Of a DNA stretch of 64,000 nt, positions 10,628 through 19,964 are shown in pieces. The notes below the pieces were generated by a model, which worked only from the letters and a program-made list of their open reading frames with translations, was not told the origin of the DNA and searched no databases. The translations under genes were made by a program, and so were the position numbers. Source of the DNA: Lucinisca nassula (Eukaryota; Mollusca; Bivalvia; Lucinida; Lucinidae). How positions within the stretch are numbered: position 1 is the stretch's first letter; every line of letters starts with the position of its first letter. The DNA is taken from assembly GCA_963580285.1 (NCBI GenBank), contig OY757010.1, positions 209,530,138-209,594,137 on the forward strand. Direction: 5' to 3'.

Positions 10628-11250
10628 ACAAAAAAACAAGAGGCTCAATGAGCCTAAACCGCTCACCTGAGGAACTTAAGTTTTAACAATTCACAGACTT
10701 GACTACTAAATCTGCTAATAGAATCCAGCCCATTGACCCTTACAGGATATAAGTCATGATTATTGCATTGCATTCCAAGTTTGAGACTTCTAGCTTCTAT
10801 AGTTCCTGAGAAATCTTTGACGAAAATTTAACATTGGTCAAAATGGAGAGAAAGAAGAATGAAAGAACAGATGAACAAATAAGCTGAGAAAGCCCAATGT
10901 CTCTTACACAAAATAAGTCATCATTATTCTATTGAATACCAAATTTGATGCTTCTAGCTTTTATAGTTCCTGAGAAATCTTTGATTAAAAATTTAACATT
11001 GGTCTATTATCTCTATATGGAGAGAAAGAAGAACGAAGGAACAAATGATCCAGACTAGCTCCAAAACCTAATGCAGCCTTTCCCCTTGCCCAATGGTGCT
11101 ACACATAAAATTTAAACAAGATTGATCGACTGCCTTCTGAGATATGCTTCATTGAAAGTGTGGACGACGGATGGACGGACGACAGACGACGGACTCCGGA
11201 GCCTTGGTATACTATCGGCTCACTGGAGCCTTTGGCTCAGGTGAGCTAAA
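10628..11250 (+). repeat. tandem module P1a with AGCTCA-type ends
   Basis: Starts AAGAGGCTCAATGAGCC and ends CTTTGGCTCAGGTGAGC. Two ~175-bp units share GCTTCTATAGTTCCTGAGAA and a GACGGA-rich right part. It resembles modular tandem-core repeats common in bivalves. Confidence 0.7.
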
Positions 11251-13475
11251 AATTCAAGTCGCTATTTCTGTCACAACATTTTCCCTACGTTAAGTCTATG
11301 GGCAAATTTTTTTGTCTCTCAAGGTCACGTAACTCCGAGTTCAATATTCCGATTCGGCCCAAAATCGAACTTAACCGAGATTTTATGCCTGTCCTCGTTA
11401 CCTGCAAGTTTGAAGCTGATATGAATAACAATAAAGTTGCTATCGTGGTCACAACGTATTTTTTTATGCTCAAGGGCAGGTAACAAGGCAAATATTCCGA
11501 TTCGGCCCAAAATCGAACTTAACCGAGATTTTATGTCTGTCCTCGTTACCTGCAAGTTTGAAGCTGATCTGAAAAAAATTCAAGTCGCTATCGTAGTCGC
11601 AACATTTTCCCTAATTAAGTCTATGGGCAAATTTTTTGTTGCTCAAGGTCACGTAACTCCGAGGTCAATATTCCGATTCGGCCCAAAATTAAACTTAACC
11701 GAGATTTTATGCCTGTCCTCGTTACCTGCAAGTTTGAAGCTGATATGAATAAAAATAAAGTTGCTATCGTGGTCACAACGTATTTTTTTATGCTCAAGGA
11801 CAGGTAACTCCAAGGCAAATAATCCGATTCAGCCCAAAATCGAACTTAACCGAGATTTTATGTCTGTCCTCGTTACCTGCAAGTTTGAAGCTGATCTGAA
11901 AAAAATTCAAGTCGCTATCGTAGTCACAACATTTTCCCTATGTAAAGTCTATGGGCAAATTTTTTGTCGCTCAAGGTCATGTAACTCCGAGGTCAATATT
12001 CTGATTCGAACTTAACTGAGATTTTATGCCTGTCCACGTTACCTGCAAGTTTGAAGCTGATCTGAATAAAAATAAAGTTGCTATCGTGGTCACAACGTAT
12101 TTTTTTATGCTCAAGGGCAGGTAACTCCAAGGCAAATAATCCGATTCGGCCCAAAATCTAACTTAACCGAGATTTTATGTCTGTCCTCGTTACCTGAAAG
12201 TTTGAAGCTGATCTGAAAAAAATTCAAGTCGCTATCGTAGTCACAACATTTTCCCTATGTTAAGTCTATGGGCAAATTTTTTGTCGCTCAAGGTCACGTA
12301 ACTCTGAGGTCAATATTCCGATTCGGCCCAAAATCGAACTTAACCGAGATTTTATGCCTGTCCTCGTTACTAGCTACAGTGATGACAACATTTTCCCCAT
12401 GTTAAGTCGATAGGCAATTTTTCGGGCGCTCAAGGGGACGTAACTCTTGAGTGAATTATCTGATTCGGCCCAAAATCGAACTTGACCGAGATTTTATGCC
12501 TGTACTGGTTATCTGCAAGAATGAAGTCGATCAGAAAAAAATTGACGGAGCTAGAGTGATGACAAGCTTTTTCCTATGTGAAGTCTATGGGAGCTAGATG
12601 TTGCCATGGCAACCAGAGTTCCACTCAGATCTGCCTGAAAACCTAATGAAGCCTTTCCACTTGCCCAATAATGCGACACATGAAATTTGATCAAAGTTGG
12701 CCAAGTAGTCTTTAAGATATACATTTTTGAAATTCCCATTAACCCTAATGCAAAAACACACAAGGGCAGGTAACTCCTAAGTGAATGATCCGATTCTGCC
12801 AGTTATCGAACTTGACCGAGATTTCATGGCTGTGCTGGTTATCTGCACGAATAAAGCCAATCCGAAAATAATTGAAGCAGCTACGGTGATGACAACATTC
12901 TTCCCATGTTAAGTCAATAGGCAATTTTTTCAACGCTCAAGGGCACGTAACTCCTGAGTGAATAATCCGATTCAGCCCAAAATCGAACTTGATCGAGATT
13001 TCATGCCTGTCCTCGTTATCTGCAAGAATGAAGTCGATCAGAAAAAAATTGACGGAGCTAGAGTGATGACAAGCTTTTTCCTAACGCTCAAGGGCACGTA
13101 ACTCCTGAGTGAATAATCCGATTCAGCCCAAAATCGAACTTGATCGAGATTTCATGCCTGTCCTCGTTATCTGCAAGAATGAAGACAATCAGAAACAAAT
13201 TGACGGAGCTAGAGTGATGACAAACTTTTTCCTATGTTAAGTCTATGGGAGCTATTTGTTGCCATGGCAACCAGAGTTCCAATCCGATCTGCCCGAAAAC
13301 AGTATGCAGCCTTTCCCCCTACCTGATAATGCTTCACATGAAATTTGATCAAGATTGGCCCACTGGTTCCGGAGATATACTTCTTTGAAAGTGTGGACGA
13401 CGACGACGACGACGACAGACGCCGGCTCGTGGTATACTAATACCTCACATGAGCCTTCGGCTCAGGTGAGCTAAA
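11251..13475 (+). repeat. tandem array P1b, dimeric ~320-bp higher-order unit
   Basis: A core containing GCCCAAAATCGAACTTAACC recurs about every 150 or 172 bp in alternation. Two subunit types alternate: one with TTGCTATCGTGGTCACAACG, the other with AAGTCGCTATCGTAGTC. Type A starts near 11436, 11760 and 12077; type B near 11577, 11906 and 12226. After 12370 the units are more diverged. It ends with (GAC)n and CTTCGGCTCAGGTGAGC, like P1a. Confidence 0.82.
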
Positions 13476-13791
13476 AACTAGAAATGCACCCACCCACCCC
13501 CCATGATAAATATAACTTTTAAAAACACACATTTGACTTTAATAACAAGGTTTAGGTCACCAAAATATAAGGTACAAACAAGCCATTTTTGGCCAAAACC
13601 TATCTGTGTCCCTAAAAAAAATAAGTCATTAAAAAGGTCAAGATCACCAAAATTTAAACAAATTTGGTAGGTTGTAATTAAATATTTTACCATGTTTGAC
13701 CAACATTCATCAATTCTTAAATGAGCTTAGTTCACCAAAATCTAATCATATCTTTGGTAGGTTGCAATGATAAATTGTACAAAGTCTGACC
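13476..13791 (+). repeat. tandem array P2, left part (host of the DIRS insertion)
   Basis: Units of about 155-165 bp with AAGGTCACCAAAATCTAATC and TTTGGTAGGTTGCAATGATA. The last unit stops at CTGACCAAATT, where the DIRS element begins. Confidence 0.8.
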
Positions 13792-13833
13792 AAATTGGAA
13801 AATTTGTAAACAAGTTACAATTTTATGAACGTA

Positions 13834-13963
13834 GCTTTACTTACCATTCCAACGATACTTTTGAATTCGTCCCCCGACTTACACCGACCTTAACCCGCAA
13901 GCGCTTGAGTGAGCAAGATCCAAATTATCTCCCCTAGTCAAGCGCATGTATTTATCAGTTTAT
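13834..13963 (+). repeat. DIRS left inverted terminal repeat
   Basis: 130 bp from GCTTTACTTACC to ATCAGTTTAT. It is the reverse complement of 19138-19267, essentially base for base, after which the two ends diverge. Confidence 0.9.
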
Positions 13964-14038
13964 TAGGCGGGGAACTGAAAACGTTAACCCCAACCTAATC
14001 ATTCCAGGAATTTCCCTGGGGTGGATGGTGGGAAACCT

Positions 14039-14143
14039 GGAATGGTAAGTAAAGCTACGTTCATAAAATTGTAACTTGTTTACAAATTTTCCAATTTCAC
14101 TTCACTCCGCTTTACTTACCATTCCAACGATACTTTTGAATTC
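14039..14143 (+). repeat. DIRS internal complementary region
   Basis: Left part (GTAAGTAAAGCTACG...CCAATTT) is the complement of the left extremity. Right part (AATTTCACTTCACTCCGC...) is the complement of the right extremity. The two meet at a shared AATTT. The segment is bounded by a 17-bp inverted repeat (GGAATGGTAAGTAAAGC and its complement), so it can also fold back. Confidence 0.85.
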
Positions 14144-14565
14144 CACAGATTCCAAAGCAGTCCTTCTATAAAGGGCGGAGAGTGGAAATTCCTAATATCG
14201 TTGTAGAGTAGTTCAATATGATGATGATGATGATGATGATACTGATGAATCCTCACCCATGAACTGTATATGAAAATTCTCTCCTAGAGAATTACGCTGA
14301 ATATTATAAGTTCTTTTTCAGCAAAGATGAATTGAATGAATACTTTATACACTATATCACAGTTGTCAGATCTTTCTGACATGTATATATATATATTTAA
14401 CCATATCTTGGTTTAAACCCCATGATACTCCTGTATCTACATGTATCCGTATCCCCAATACTCTGAGAATACAACCACTATTTCATATCACATTGTTCTG
14501 TATTTAAATTAAAACAACATTCCAATGGAACCCGCCGGGATGATAATCTTTGTGATAAAATATAT
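14144..14565. other. DIRS 3' non-coding region
   Basis: AT-rich stretch between the recombinase stop codon and the internal complementary region. It includes (GAT)n at about 14219-14240 and a TATATATATA run near 14384. No gene is seen. Confidence 0.6.
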
Positions 14566-17415
14566 TTATTGTTTTAAAACTTCAACCTCCAAATCCCTCA
14601 AGTAGAACTTTGTGAAAGTGGATTCCTTACTCCAGTCTGCTACCTCCAGAATGGATTTCATGGAAGCTCCTCTATAAAGAGCCCAAGTGGGACCAAGAGC
14701 CCGAGTAGAATGTGCTTTCACTTTCATGTTCTTGTCCTCATATGCCATTTTAATGGTCTGAACAATCCAATTTGAAATTGTTTGTGTGGACACAGCCTGA
14801 TGAGGCTTATTGAGAGCTAAGAAAATTTTCCTTTCAGAAGGTCCATCAGATCTTTTCCTTAGAAACTGAGTTTTCTTCAAATAACAATACAATGCCCTTT
14901 TTGGGTCTAGGCGATAGTTTTCCTGGAAAGCAGGAACAAATATTTGAGAACCGAAATGTCTTTCTCTATCTTGTTTTGCCAGTCCCTGACGTATAAAAGT
15001 AACGCCTTTTTTCTGCACCCTAACTGAGCCTTCGCCTAGCTTTAGCGACTGTAAATCTCCGCATCGTCTGAAAGTAGATATTGCCATGAGGAAAATAGTT
15101 TTGAAAGTAGTTATTTTCAGAGAAGCTTTGCTCAATGGTTCAAACGGTTCTTTTTGAAGCATATTCAAGACTAACTGCAAGTCCCATTCAGGCAGCAGCT
15201 TCACCTTAGGAGGTCTAGAATTAAAAACCCCTTTCAGCAGTCTGATTATATGAGGATGCTGACCTACTGGAATATTTCCTATAGGTTGCAATACTGCTGA
15301 CAGCATAGATCTGTAGCCTGCAATAGTTCTATATTGCAAGCCACTGTCAAACAGTTCTGTCAAGAAATCTGCCACCTGAGTCAAAGATATAGAATAGGGA
15401 TCAACCTGTTGTTCATTACACCAGCTGTTGAATTTGTTAAATTTGCCCGTGTAATCCCTCTGTGTGCCCTGTCTCCAAGAGGCTGATAAGAGTTTTCTAG
15501 ACTTGCTAGAAAATCCCTTTTCTTGGAAACTTCTGTCGATAGAAGCCAGGCATGCAGATTGAATACTTCTGGATTGGGATGATATATCATTGAATTTGGT
15601 TGTTGTAGGAGATTTGGCCAAAGAGGTAGTTTCCTCGGACAGGCTATTGATAGTTGCAGAAGATCTGTGTACCAATGTCTGCGCGGCCATTTTGGAGCTA
15701 TTAGTATCACCTGGCAGCGAAACTGCTCCATATGTTTCAGGACTTTTGGGATCAAACAAATGGGAGGATAAGCATAAGCAAACATGTTTTCCCATGAGAT
15801 TGACAGAGCATCCAGAGCAAGGGCATCTTGATGTGGAATCCATGAACAAAATATCCGAGTCTGTTTGTTCTGTACTGAAGCGAACAGGTCTATCAGAGGA
15901 GCCCCCCATAAATGGAAAATTCTTTGGACTACCGATTTGTGTAGCATCCATTCTGTGGGCTGTATTTTGACTCGCGATAAATGATCTGCGAGAGTATTCC
16001 GGCAACCTAAAAAATGGGCTGCTTTGATGTGCATGTTGTTTTGTATGGCCAAATTCCATAGATCCCAAGTCCTGTAACATAGGGGAGGAGATTTCGTGCC
16101 ACCCTGTTTTGTGATGTACTGCACTACAGTGGTTGAGTCGCTTCTTACTAGCACAGTCTTGTTCTTTAGGATCGGAAGGAAATGTTTTATAGTGAGGAAC
16201 ACTGCCTCCAACTCCAAAAGATTGATGTGTAGTTTCTGTTGGGATTCTGACCATGTCCCCTGAATGTATTGATTGCCTACATGGCCCCCATACCCCTGTT
16301 TGGAAGCATCTGTAGTAATGGTCATTTGGGTGTGTTTCTGTTGTAAAGATCTGCCCCTCATGGTGTTCGCTGGATTTAACCACCATTGCAGATGAGATTT
16401 CAGATGTTGTGTAACTGGAATGGAAATCTCGAGATCCATACAGAACGGGCTCCAGAATGCTAATAGGTGCAACTGAATGGGTCTCATGAAAAGACGTGCA
16501 TTTGGTATCAATTCTAGGCATGATGCCATGATTCCCAACAAATGAAGAAAATCTTTTGCCCGATTTTGACCCCTGCATAAGTTCTTTACAGCAGAAACTA
16601 ACTTCTTTATTCTTTCTGGAGTTGGAGTCACTATTCTCAGTGCAAAATGAAAACTGCCCCCTATATATACTATTTCCTGTTTGGGTACTAGTTCCGATTT
16701 TTCTTTGTTTACTATGAAACCTAGTGAAGTCAGAAGACTTAGGCATCTCTCTCGATCTTGAAGCAGAAGCTTTCTGAGCTGATTGACGACCAACCAGTCG
16801 TCTAGGTAAGATGCTAGTCTGATGTTCTGGGTTCTTAAATTTGCTGCCACGACCGACATTACCTTTGTAAAGACCCTTGGAGCTGTTGTGGGTCCAAAGC
16901 ATAGGCATTTCCACTGATAACACTGGCCTGCTATGCAAAACCTGAGAAACTTTCTGTGGCTCCGAAAAATTGGAATATGTAGATATGCCTCGCTTAAATC
17001 TAGAGAGATTGCCCAGTCGTTTGGCTTCACCAGATTCAAAACCTTTGTCATGGTGTCCATTTTGAAATGTTCTTTCTTCAGATACCTGTTCAAGGGTCTC
17101 AGATTTATCACCGGCCTCATTTTCCCATTCTTTTTTGGAACTAGGAAAAAGGTGCTGTAGAAACCGTATTCTCTCTCGTTCATGGGTACCGTTTCTATAG
17201 CATCTTTTCTTAATAATTCTGCCACTTCGGCTTTTAATAAATCTAAATCTTTCCTTGGGACTGAGGTTTCTCTTATCCCTGACCGAGGTGGTTTTTGAAT
17301 GAACTCGAGTTTGTGACCCTCTTCTATTACAGATAATACCCACTGGTCGTCTGTAATTTTTTTCCAATCTTCTAGGAAATATCTGAGGCGACCCCCAACA
17401 GGTATCTGAGGACAT
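14566..17415 (-). CDS. DIRS tyrosine recombinase in a 949-codon open frame
   Basis: The C-terminal ~330 residues form a tyrosine recombinase: catalytic Arg in TFRRCGDL (about 783), H-x-x-R in HSTRALGPTW (902-905), Trp 928 in place of the second His, and nucleophile Tyr 938 in TKFYLRDL. It would integrate a circular cDNA without target duplication. The first ~680 codons lie over the RT/RNase H gene in another frame with no stop. This matches the known overlap of the YR and RT frames in Dictyostelium DIRS-1. The real start may be internal, near the recombinase N-domain (WRQGTQRDYTGKFN). The remaining catalytic residues look intact. Confidence 0.88.
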   Translation of the reverse strand: MSSDTCWGSPQIFPRRLEKNYRRPVGIICNRRGSQTRVHSKTTSVRDKRNLSPKERFRFIKSRSGRIIKKRCYRNGTHERERIRFLQHLFPSSKKEWENEAGDKSETLEQVSEERTFQNGHHDKGFESGEAKRLGNLSRFKRGISTYSNFSEPQKVSQVLHSRPVLSVEMPMLWTHNSSKGLYKGNVGRGSKFKNPEHQTSILPRRLVGRQSAQKASASRSREMPKSSDFTRFHSKQRKIGTSTQTGNSIYRGQFSFCTENSDSNSRKNKEVSFCCKELMQGSKSGKRFSSFVGNHGIMPRIDTKCTSFHETHSVAPISILEPVLYGSRDFHSSYTTSEISSAMVVKSSEHHEGQIFTTETHPNDHYYRCFQTGVWGPCRQSIHSGDMVRIPTETTHQSFGVGGSVPHYKTFPSDPKEQDCASKKRLNHCSAVHHKTGWHEISSPMLQDLGSMEFGHTKQHAHQSSPFFRLPEYSRRSFIASQNTAHRMDATQIGSPKNFPFMGGSSDRPVRFSTEQTDSDILFMDSTSRCPCSGCSVNLMGKHVCLCLSSHLFDPKSPETYGAVSLPGDTNSSKMAAQTLVHRSSATINSLSEETTSLAKSPTTTKFNDISSQSRSIQSACLASIDRSFQEKGFSSKSRKLLSASWRQGTQRDYTGKFNKFNSWCNEQQVDPYSISLTQVADFLTELFDSGLQYRTIAGYRSMLSAVLQPIGNIPVGQHPHIIRLLKGVFNSRPPKVKLLPEWDLQLVLNMLQKEPFEPLSKASLKITTFKTIFLMAISTFRRCGDLQSLKLGEGSVRVQKKGVTFIRQGLAKQDRERHFGSQIFVPAFQENYRLDPKRALYCYLKKTQFLRKRSDGPSERKIFLALNKPHQAVSTQTISNWIVQTIKMAYEDKNMKVKAHSTRALGPTWALYRGASMKSILEVADWSKESTFTKFYLRDLEVEVLKQ

Positions 17416-17627
17416 TGTTGGTAAAACTGTACCTGCGAGTCATTTTCTTTTATTAGGGATCCGAAAGGAACCAGCAGAGTCCTTGGCGGTCTTTCCCTTG
17501 TAGTCATAAGAGGATTTCTTATCCCCATTGTATCGACTGTACGAGGAATAGGATCTAGGCTTGTATGACGACTTGTTTGAGTAGTCCATACGTTGACGTT
17601 TATTTCCCCACACGTTCTTGCCGTCAT
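15381..17627 (-). CDS. DIRS reverse transcriptase / RNase H protein
   Basis: The frame is open from 17666, with its first ATG at 17627 (about 748 residues). In order: RT fingers (VPKKNGKMRPVINLRPLN), the first catalytic Asp in SLDLSEAY near residue 210, and the catalytic box YLDDW near residues 274-278. RNase H follows, with TTDAS, ELEA, RSDST and LADHLSR supplying the D-E-D-D residues (about 440-550). A C-terminal region with IDLFAS...DA...W...AYPP is the kind of segment that follows RNase H in DIRS1-like elements, where it has been called methyltransferase-like. No aspartic protease or DDE integrase is present, as expected. Its start overlaps gag, so reinitiation or frameshifting is likely. 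Confidence 0.9.
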   Translation of the reverse strand: MTARTCGEINVNVWTTQTSRHTSLDPIPRTVDTMGIRNPLMTTRERPPRTLLVPFGSLIKENDSQVQFYQQCPQIPVGGRLRYFLEDWKKITDDQWVLSVIEEGHKLEFIQKPPRSGIRETSVPRKDLDLLKAEVAELLRKDAIETVPMNEREYGFYSTFFLVPKKNGKMRPVINLRPLNRYLKKEHFKMDTMTKVLNLVKPNDWAISLDLSEAYLHIPIFRSHRKFLRFCIAGQCYQWKCLCFGPTTAPRVFTKVMSVVAANLRTQNIRLASYLDDWLVVNQLRKLLLQDRERCLSLLTSLGFIVNKEKSELVPKQEIVYIGGSFHFALRIVTPTPERIKKLVSAVKNLCRGQNRAKDFLHLLGIMASCLELIPNARLFMRPIQLHLLAFWSPFCMDLEISIPVTQHLKSHLQWWLNPANTMRGRSLQQKHTQMTITTDASKQGYGGHVGNQYIQGTWSESQQKLHINLLELEAVFLTIKHFLPILKNKTVLVRSDSTTVVQYITKQGGTKSPPLCYRTWDLWNLAIQNNMHIKAAHFLGCRNTLADHLSRVKIQPTEWMLHKSVVQRIFHLWGAPLIDLFASVQNKQTRIFCSWIPHQDALALDALSISWENMFAYAYPPICLIPKVLKHMEQFRCQVILIAPKWPRRHWYTDLLQLSIACPRKLPLWPNLLQQPNSMIYHPNPEVFNLHAWLLSTEVSKKRDFLASLENSYQPLGDRAHRGITRANLTNSTAGVMNNRLIPILYL

Positions 17628-19023
17628 AAGATTTTCTTTTGCGAGAATGCTCAGTTTTGGAATCAAAGTCTGGTACCAGATCCGATAACTGTTCTTTCTG
17701 CTCCTTTCGTTTCTTTAAATTCTCCTCTAAACCCTTGCCGAAAACCCCATCTCCAGTTAGTGGCAAGTATAGGACTTTAGCTTGAACGTCTTTCAAGTTA
17801 TTAAGGCCTGTATCAGAAGCGGCCGCCTTCCGTCGAATAATATGGTGAAATGCCCCAGAGCGACCAACTTGATCCAAGGCTTTAGTAGCCATGGCGAAGA
17901 TGTCCCGTACTGACTGAATTGCACTATCTATGTTAATGTTCTCTGACTGAAGCTTATTCAGCAAAGTCCCAAGTGCCTGCTGAATAAAAGAGATAGAAAT
18001 CAACCCATATCTAGCAGCTATCTGTCCCTGATATGCAACACTTTCAATTGATTTAAGAGGTTGTGAAGCTAATTGCCTGCTCTTTCCCCAGCCTTTCACT
18101 GACTTATTTCCATGTTTCTTACACAACATAGGTTCTAACAATTCATCAAGGCTTGGAACCTGCAACAAGGTTGCAGAACTTTCATGGACAGGAAAAACAG
18201 ATTTATATTCTTCCTTGTAAGCCGACAGTTTTCCTGGATTTTCACAGCGCCATGATTTGGCCAAAATATCAATCTGAGACTGATCAAGGCAGATGCCCGA
18301 TTCACTTGTCTGTTTCAAACCTGCATCTTCACCGAATAAACCCGAGAGAACATTTTGAGTCTTATCCACTGATGTCTCCCCAAGATACTGACAAAAACGT
18401 TTGGATTTCTGGTTTTCAACACATGACCCCAATGTATCTGCACTATGACAGGACTTTGACTCATCGTCACTATCTGACATAAGCCCCAACGAGTCTTTCT
18501 CTCTCTGCCCTGGTGTTAAAGATAACAAATCATCTGGCCTTTCCTGTTGTGTTTCAAATTCTCTGTCCAAGCCATTTTCAAGTGAAATGAGAGGTCTACG
18601 TGTCCCTGAAGGACCGGTTACCTCCGAAACAGGTCCACGCACCCTTGAAGGGCAGTCATCCTGTGAAACAGGTATCTGACTGGCTGTTACAGCCCCAGTT
18701 TCCTGTTGACCTTGTGTTTTACTCAAACATTGCACAATCTGCAAAATTGAACCGAGTTGTTCCTCCATTTTCTTTTCCAAAGAATCCATGCGTTTGTCAA
18801 CTGTCTCCTTCTTTTGGTCTTTCTTAGATTTATTTGAGGAAGACGATGATGTAGAACGAGACTTAGCCGCACTTGGCTTTCTCGAAGGTTTGTCATTACA
18901 CGTGTCCTTTATGGCGGACGCCATTTGCAAATTTCCATTTCCGGTTTCGGATTCTTCACAACTGGCCTCAATTTCTCGTTGAATTTCCGCCGCCGAAATT
19001 GATGACACTTGTTTCTGAGACAT
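17440..19023 (-). CDS. DIRS gag-like protein (527 aa)
   Basis: First and longest of the three DIRS frames in transcription order. The open frame extends upstream to 19080, but the first ATG is at 19023 (MSQKQVSS...), which I take as the start. The N-terminal third is Ser/Lys-rich, with a Ser run followed by KSKKDQKKE, then a short predicted coiled coil (DKRMDSLEKKMEEQ). The C-terminus is strongly basic (RKRKSYDGKN...), suiting nucleic-acid binding. No CCHC zinc knuckle is seen, which is usual for DIRS gag. It overlaps the RT frame by about 190 bp in another frame. Assignment is by position and composition rather than a conserved domain. Confidence 0.75.
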   Translation of the reverse strand: MSQKQVSSISAAEIQREIEASCEESETGNGNLQMASAIKDTCNDKPSRKPSAAKSRSTSSSSSNKSKKDQKKETVDKRMDSLEKKMEEQLGSILQIVQCLSKTQGQQETGAVTASQIPVSQDDCPSRVRGPVSEVTGPSGTRRPLISLENGLDREFETQQERPDDLLSLTPGQREKDSLGLMSDSDDESKSCHSADTLGSCVENQKSKRFCQYLGETSVDKTQNVLSGLFGEDAGLKQTSESGICLDQSQIDILAKSWRCENPGKLSAYKEEYKSVFPVHESSATLLQVPSLDELLEPMLCKKHGNKSVKGWGKSRQLASQPLKSIESVAYQGQIAARYGLISISFIQQALGTLLNKLQSENINIDSAIQSVRDIFAMATKALDQVGRSGAFHHIIRRKAAASDTGLNNLKDVQAKVLYLPLTGDGVFGKGLEENLKKRKEQKEQLSDLVPDFDSKTEHSRKRKSYDGKNVWGNKRQRMDYSNKSSYKPRSYSSYSRYNGDKKSSYDYKGKTAKDSAGSFRIPNKRK

Positions 19024-19137
19024 GACAATGCCTCCAATAGACTTACCAACCGATAACCGAAACTTAAAAAATTTAAACAATCTTCATTAGTTTAGTTCTA
19101 TAAACAAAAGTCGATGTTTTCAGTTCCACGCCGGAAG

Positions 19138-19267
19138 ATAAACTGATAAATACATGCGCTTGACTAGGGGAGATAATTTGGATCTTGCTCACTCAAGCGC
19201 TTGCGGGTTAAGGTCGGTGTAAGTCGGGGGACGAATTCAAAAGTATCGTTGGAATGGTAAGTAAAGC
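19138..19267 (+). repeat. DIRS right inverted terminal repeat
   Basis: Reverse complement of 13834-13963. The element continues 17 bp further to AAATTT at 19279-19284, which is unique to this end and is represented in the internal complementary region. Confidence 0.9.
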
Positions 19268-19284
19268 GGAGTGAAGTGAAATTT

Positions 19285-19365
19285 CATGCATTTGTTCATG
19301 AGATAGGGGGCAGACAAGGCAAAATTGACAGTTTTGGGGGCCTGTGCCCTTAAAAAAAAGGCGAG
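19285..19365 (+). repeat. tandem array P2 resumes after the DIRS element
   Basis: Picks up at CATGCATTTGTTCATGAGAT, exactly the sequence that follows CAATTT in intact P2 units near 24120-24380. Confidence 0.85.
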
Positions 19366-19462
19366 GTCTGCTGACAGCCGGCTGGCACCAGACTTTTAGG
19401 TCTAGTGACAGCCGGCTGTCACCAGACCTAAAAGTCTGCTGACAGCCAGCAATAATATTTCT
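19366..19462. repeat. ~95-bp inverted terminus, left (partner at 23680-23772)
   Basis: GTCTGCTGACAGCCGGCTGG... with an internal perfect palindrome GACAGCCGGCTGTC. The same ~85 bp plus a weaker ~30-bp extension occurs inverted at 23680-23772. Confidence 0.85.
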
Positions 19463-19964
19463 TCAATACTAAGTACATTTTCATATTCTTATCTTCACCA
19501 TATGTCTGGATCCAATTATAGGACTAGAAATGTATAAAGTGTGATTAAAATTCATCAATTAGGCATGAGCCAGGGTGCAGAAAACCAATTTTTGGCTGAA
19601 AATTAAGTTTTCTGGAGCCTATGGCCTTAAAAATTAGGACAAGGTCACCAAAATCTAATTAAATTTTTTGTTGCTGGTATATTGAAAAGTTGGACCAAAA
19701 TCCTTTGATTTGTTCATGAGATAGGGTGCAGACAAGCCATTTTTTGTCCAAAGTTGACACTTTTTAAGGGCCTGTGCCTTTTAAAACCAAAACATGACTG
19801 ATTTCCCCCTCCTAGTGAACCATGTAAGATTGGTCACAAATCCACAATCCATCCATAGGTTCAGGAGATATAGTGCCTAAATCAGGATATGCCAAGCCGC
19901 TGTCGCTGATGCAAACAGGATCTGCATCTAAAACAACATATCCTTCTCCCCCTGTTATTTTTTT
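19463..19964 (+). repeat. diverged P2 units inside the 4.4-kb inverted pair
   Basis: Contains AAGGTCACCAAAATCTAAT and TTGTTCATGAGATAGGGTGC, ending in CATATCCTTCTCCCCCTG. Confidence 0.7.

Larger units (their letters stand above)
13792..19284 (-). mobile_element. DIRS-type tyrosine-recombinase retrotransposon, apparently complete
   Basis: A 5.5-kb element holding three long minus-strand frames (gag-like, RT/RNase H, tyrosine recombinase). It has 130-bp inverted terminal repeats (13834-13963 and 19138-19267) and an internal complementary region (14039-14143). The internal region joins the reverse complement of the extreme left end (13792-13833) to that of the extreme right end (19268-19284), the diagnostic DIRS arrangement thought to template a circular intermediate. 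No target duplication is seen. Left and right junctions share AATTT and interrupt a copy of the local ~160-bp tandem repeat. All three frames are open, so this is a recent copy. Confidence 0.93.

Noticed and set aside
14241..14265. CTGATGA near 14245 as a hammerhead ribozyme core
   Set aside because: No GAAA after a stem and no matching stem III, so the fold is not supported.
15590..15970. Plus-strand frame of 126 codons antisense to the DIRS recombinase and RT
   Set aside because: It is a shadow of the two real minus-strand frames and has no recognisable motif.
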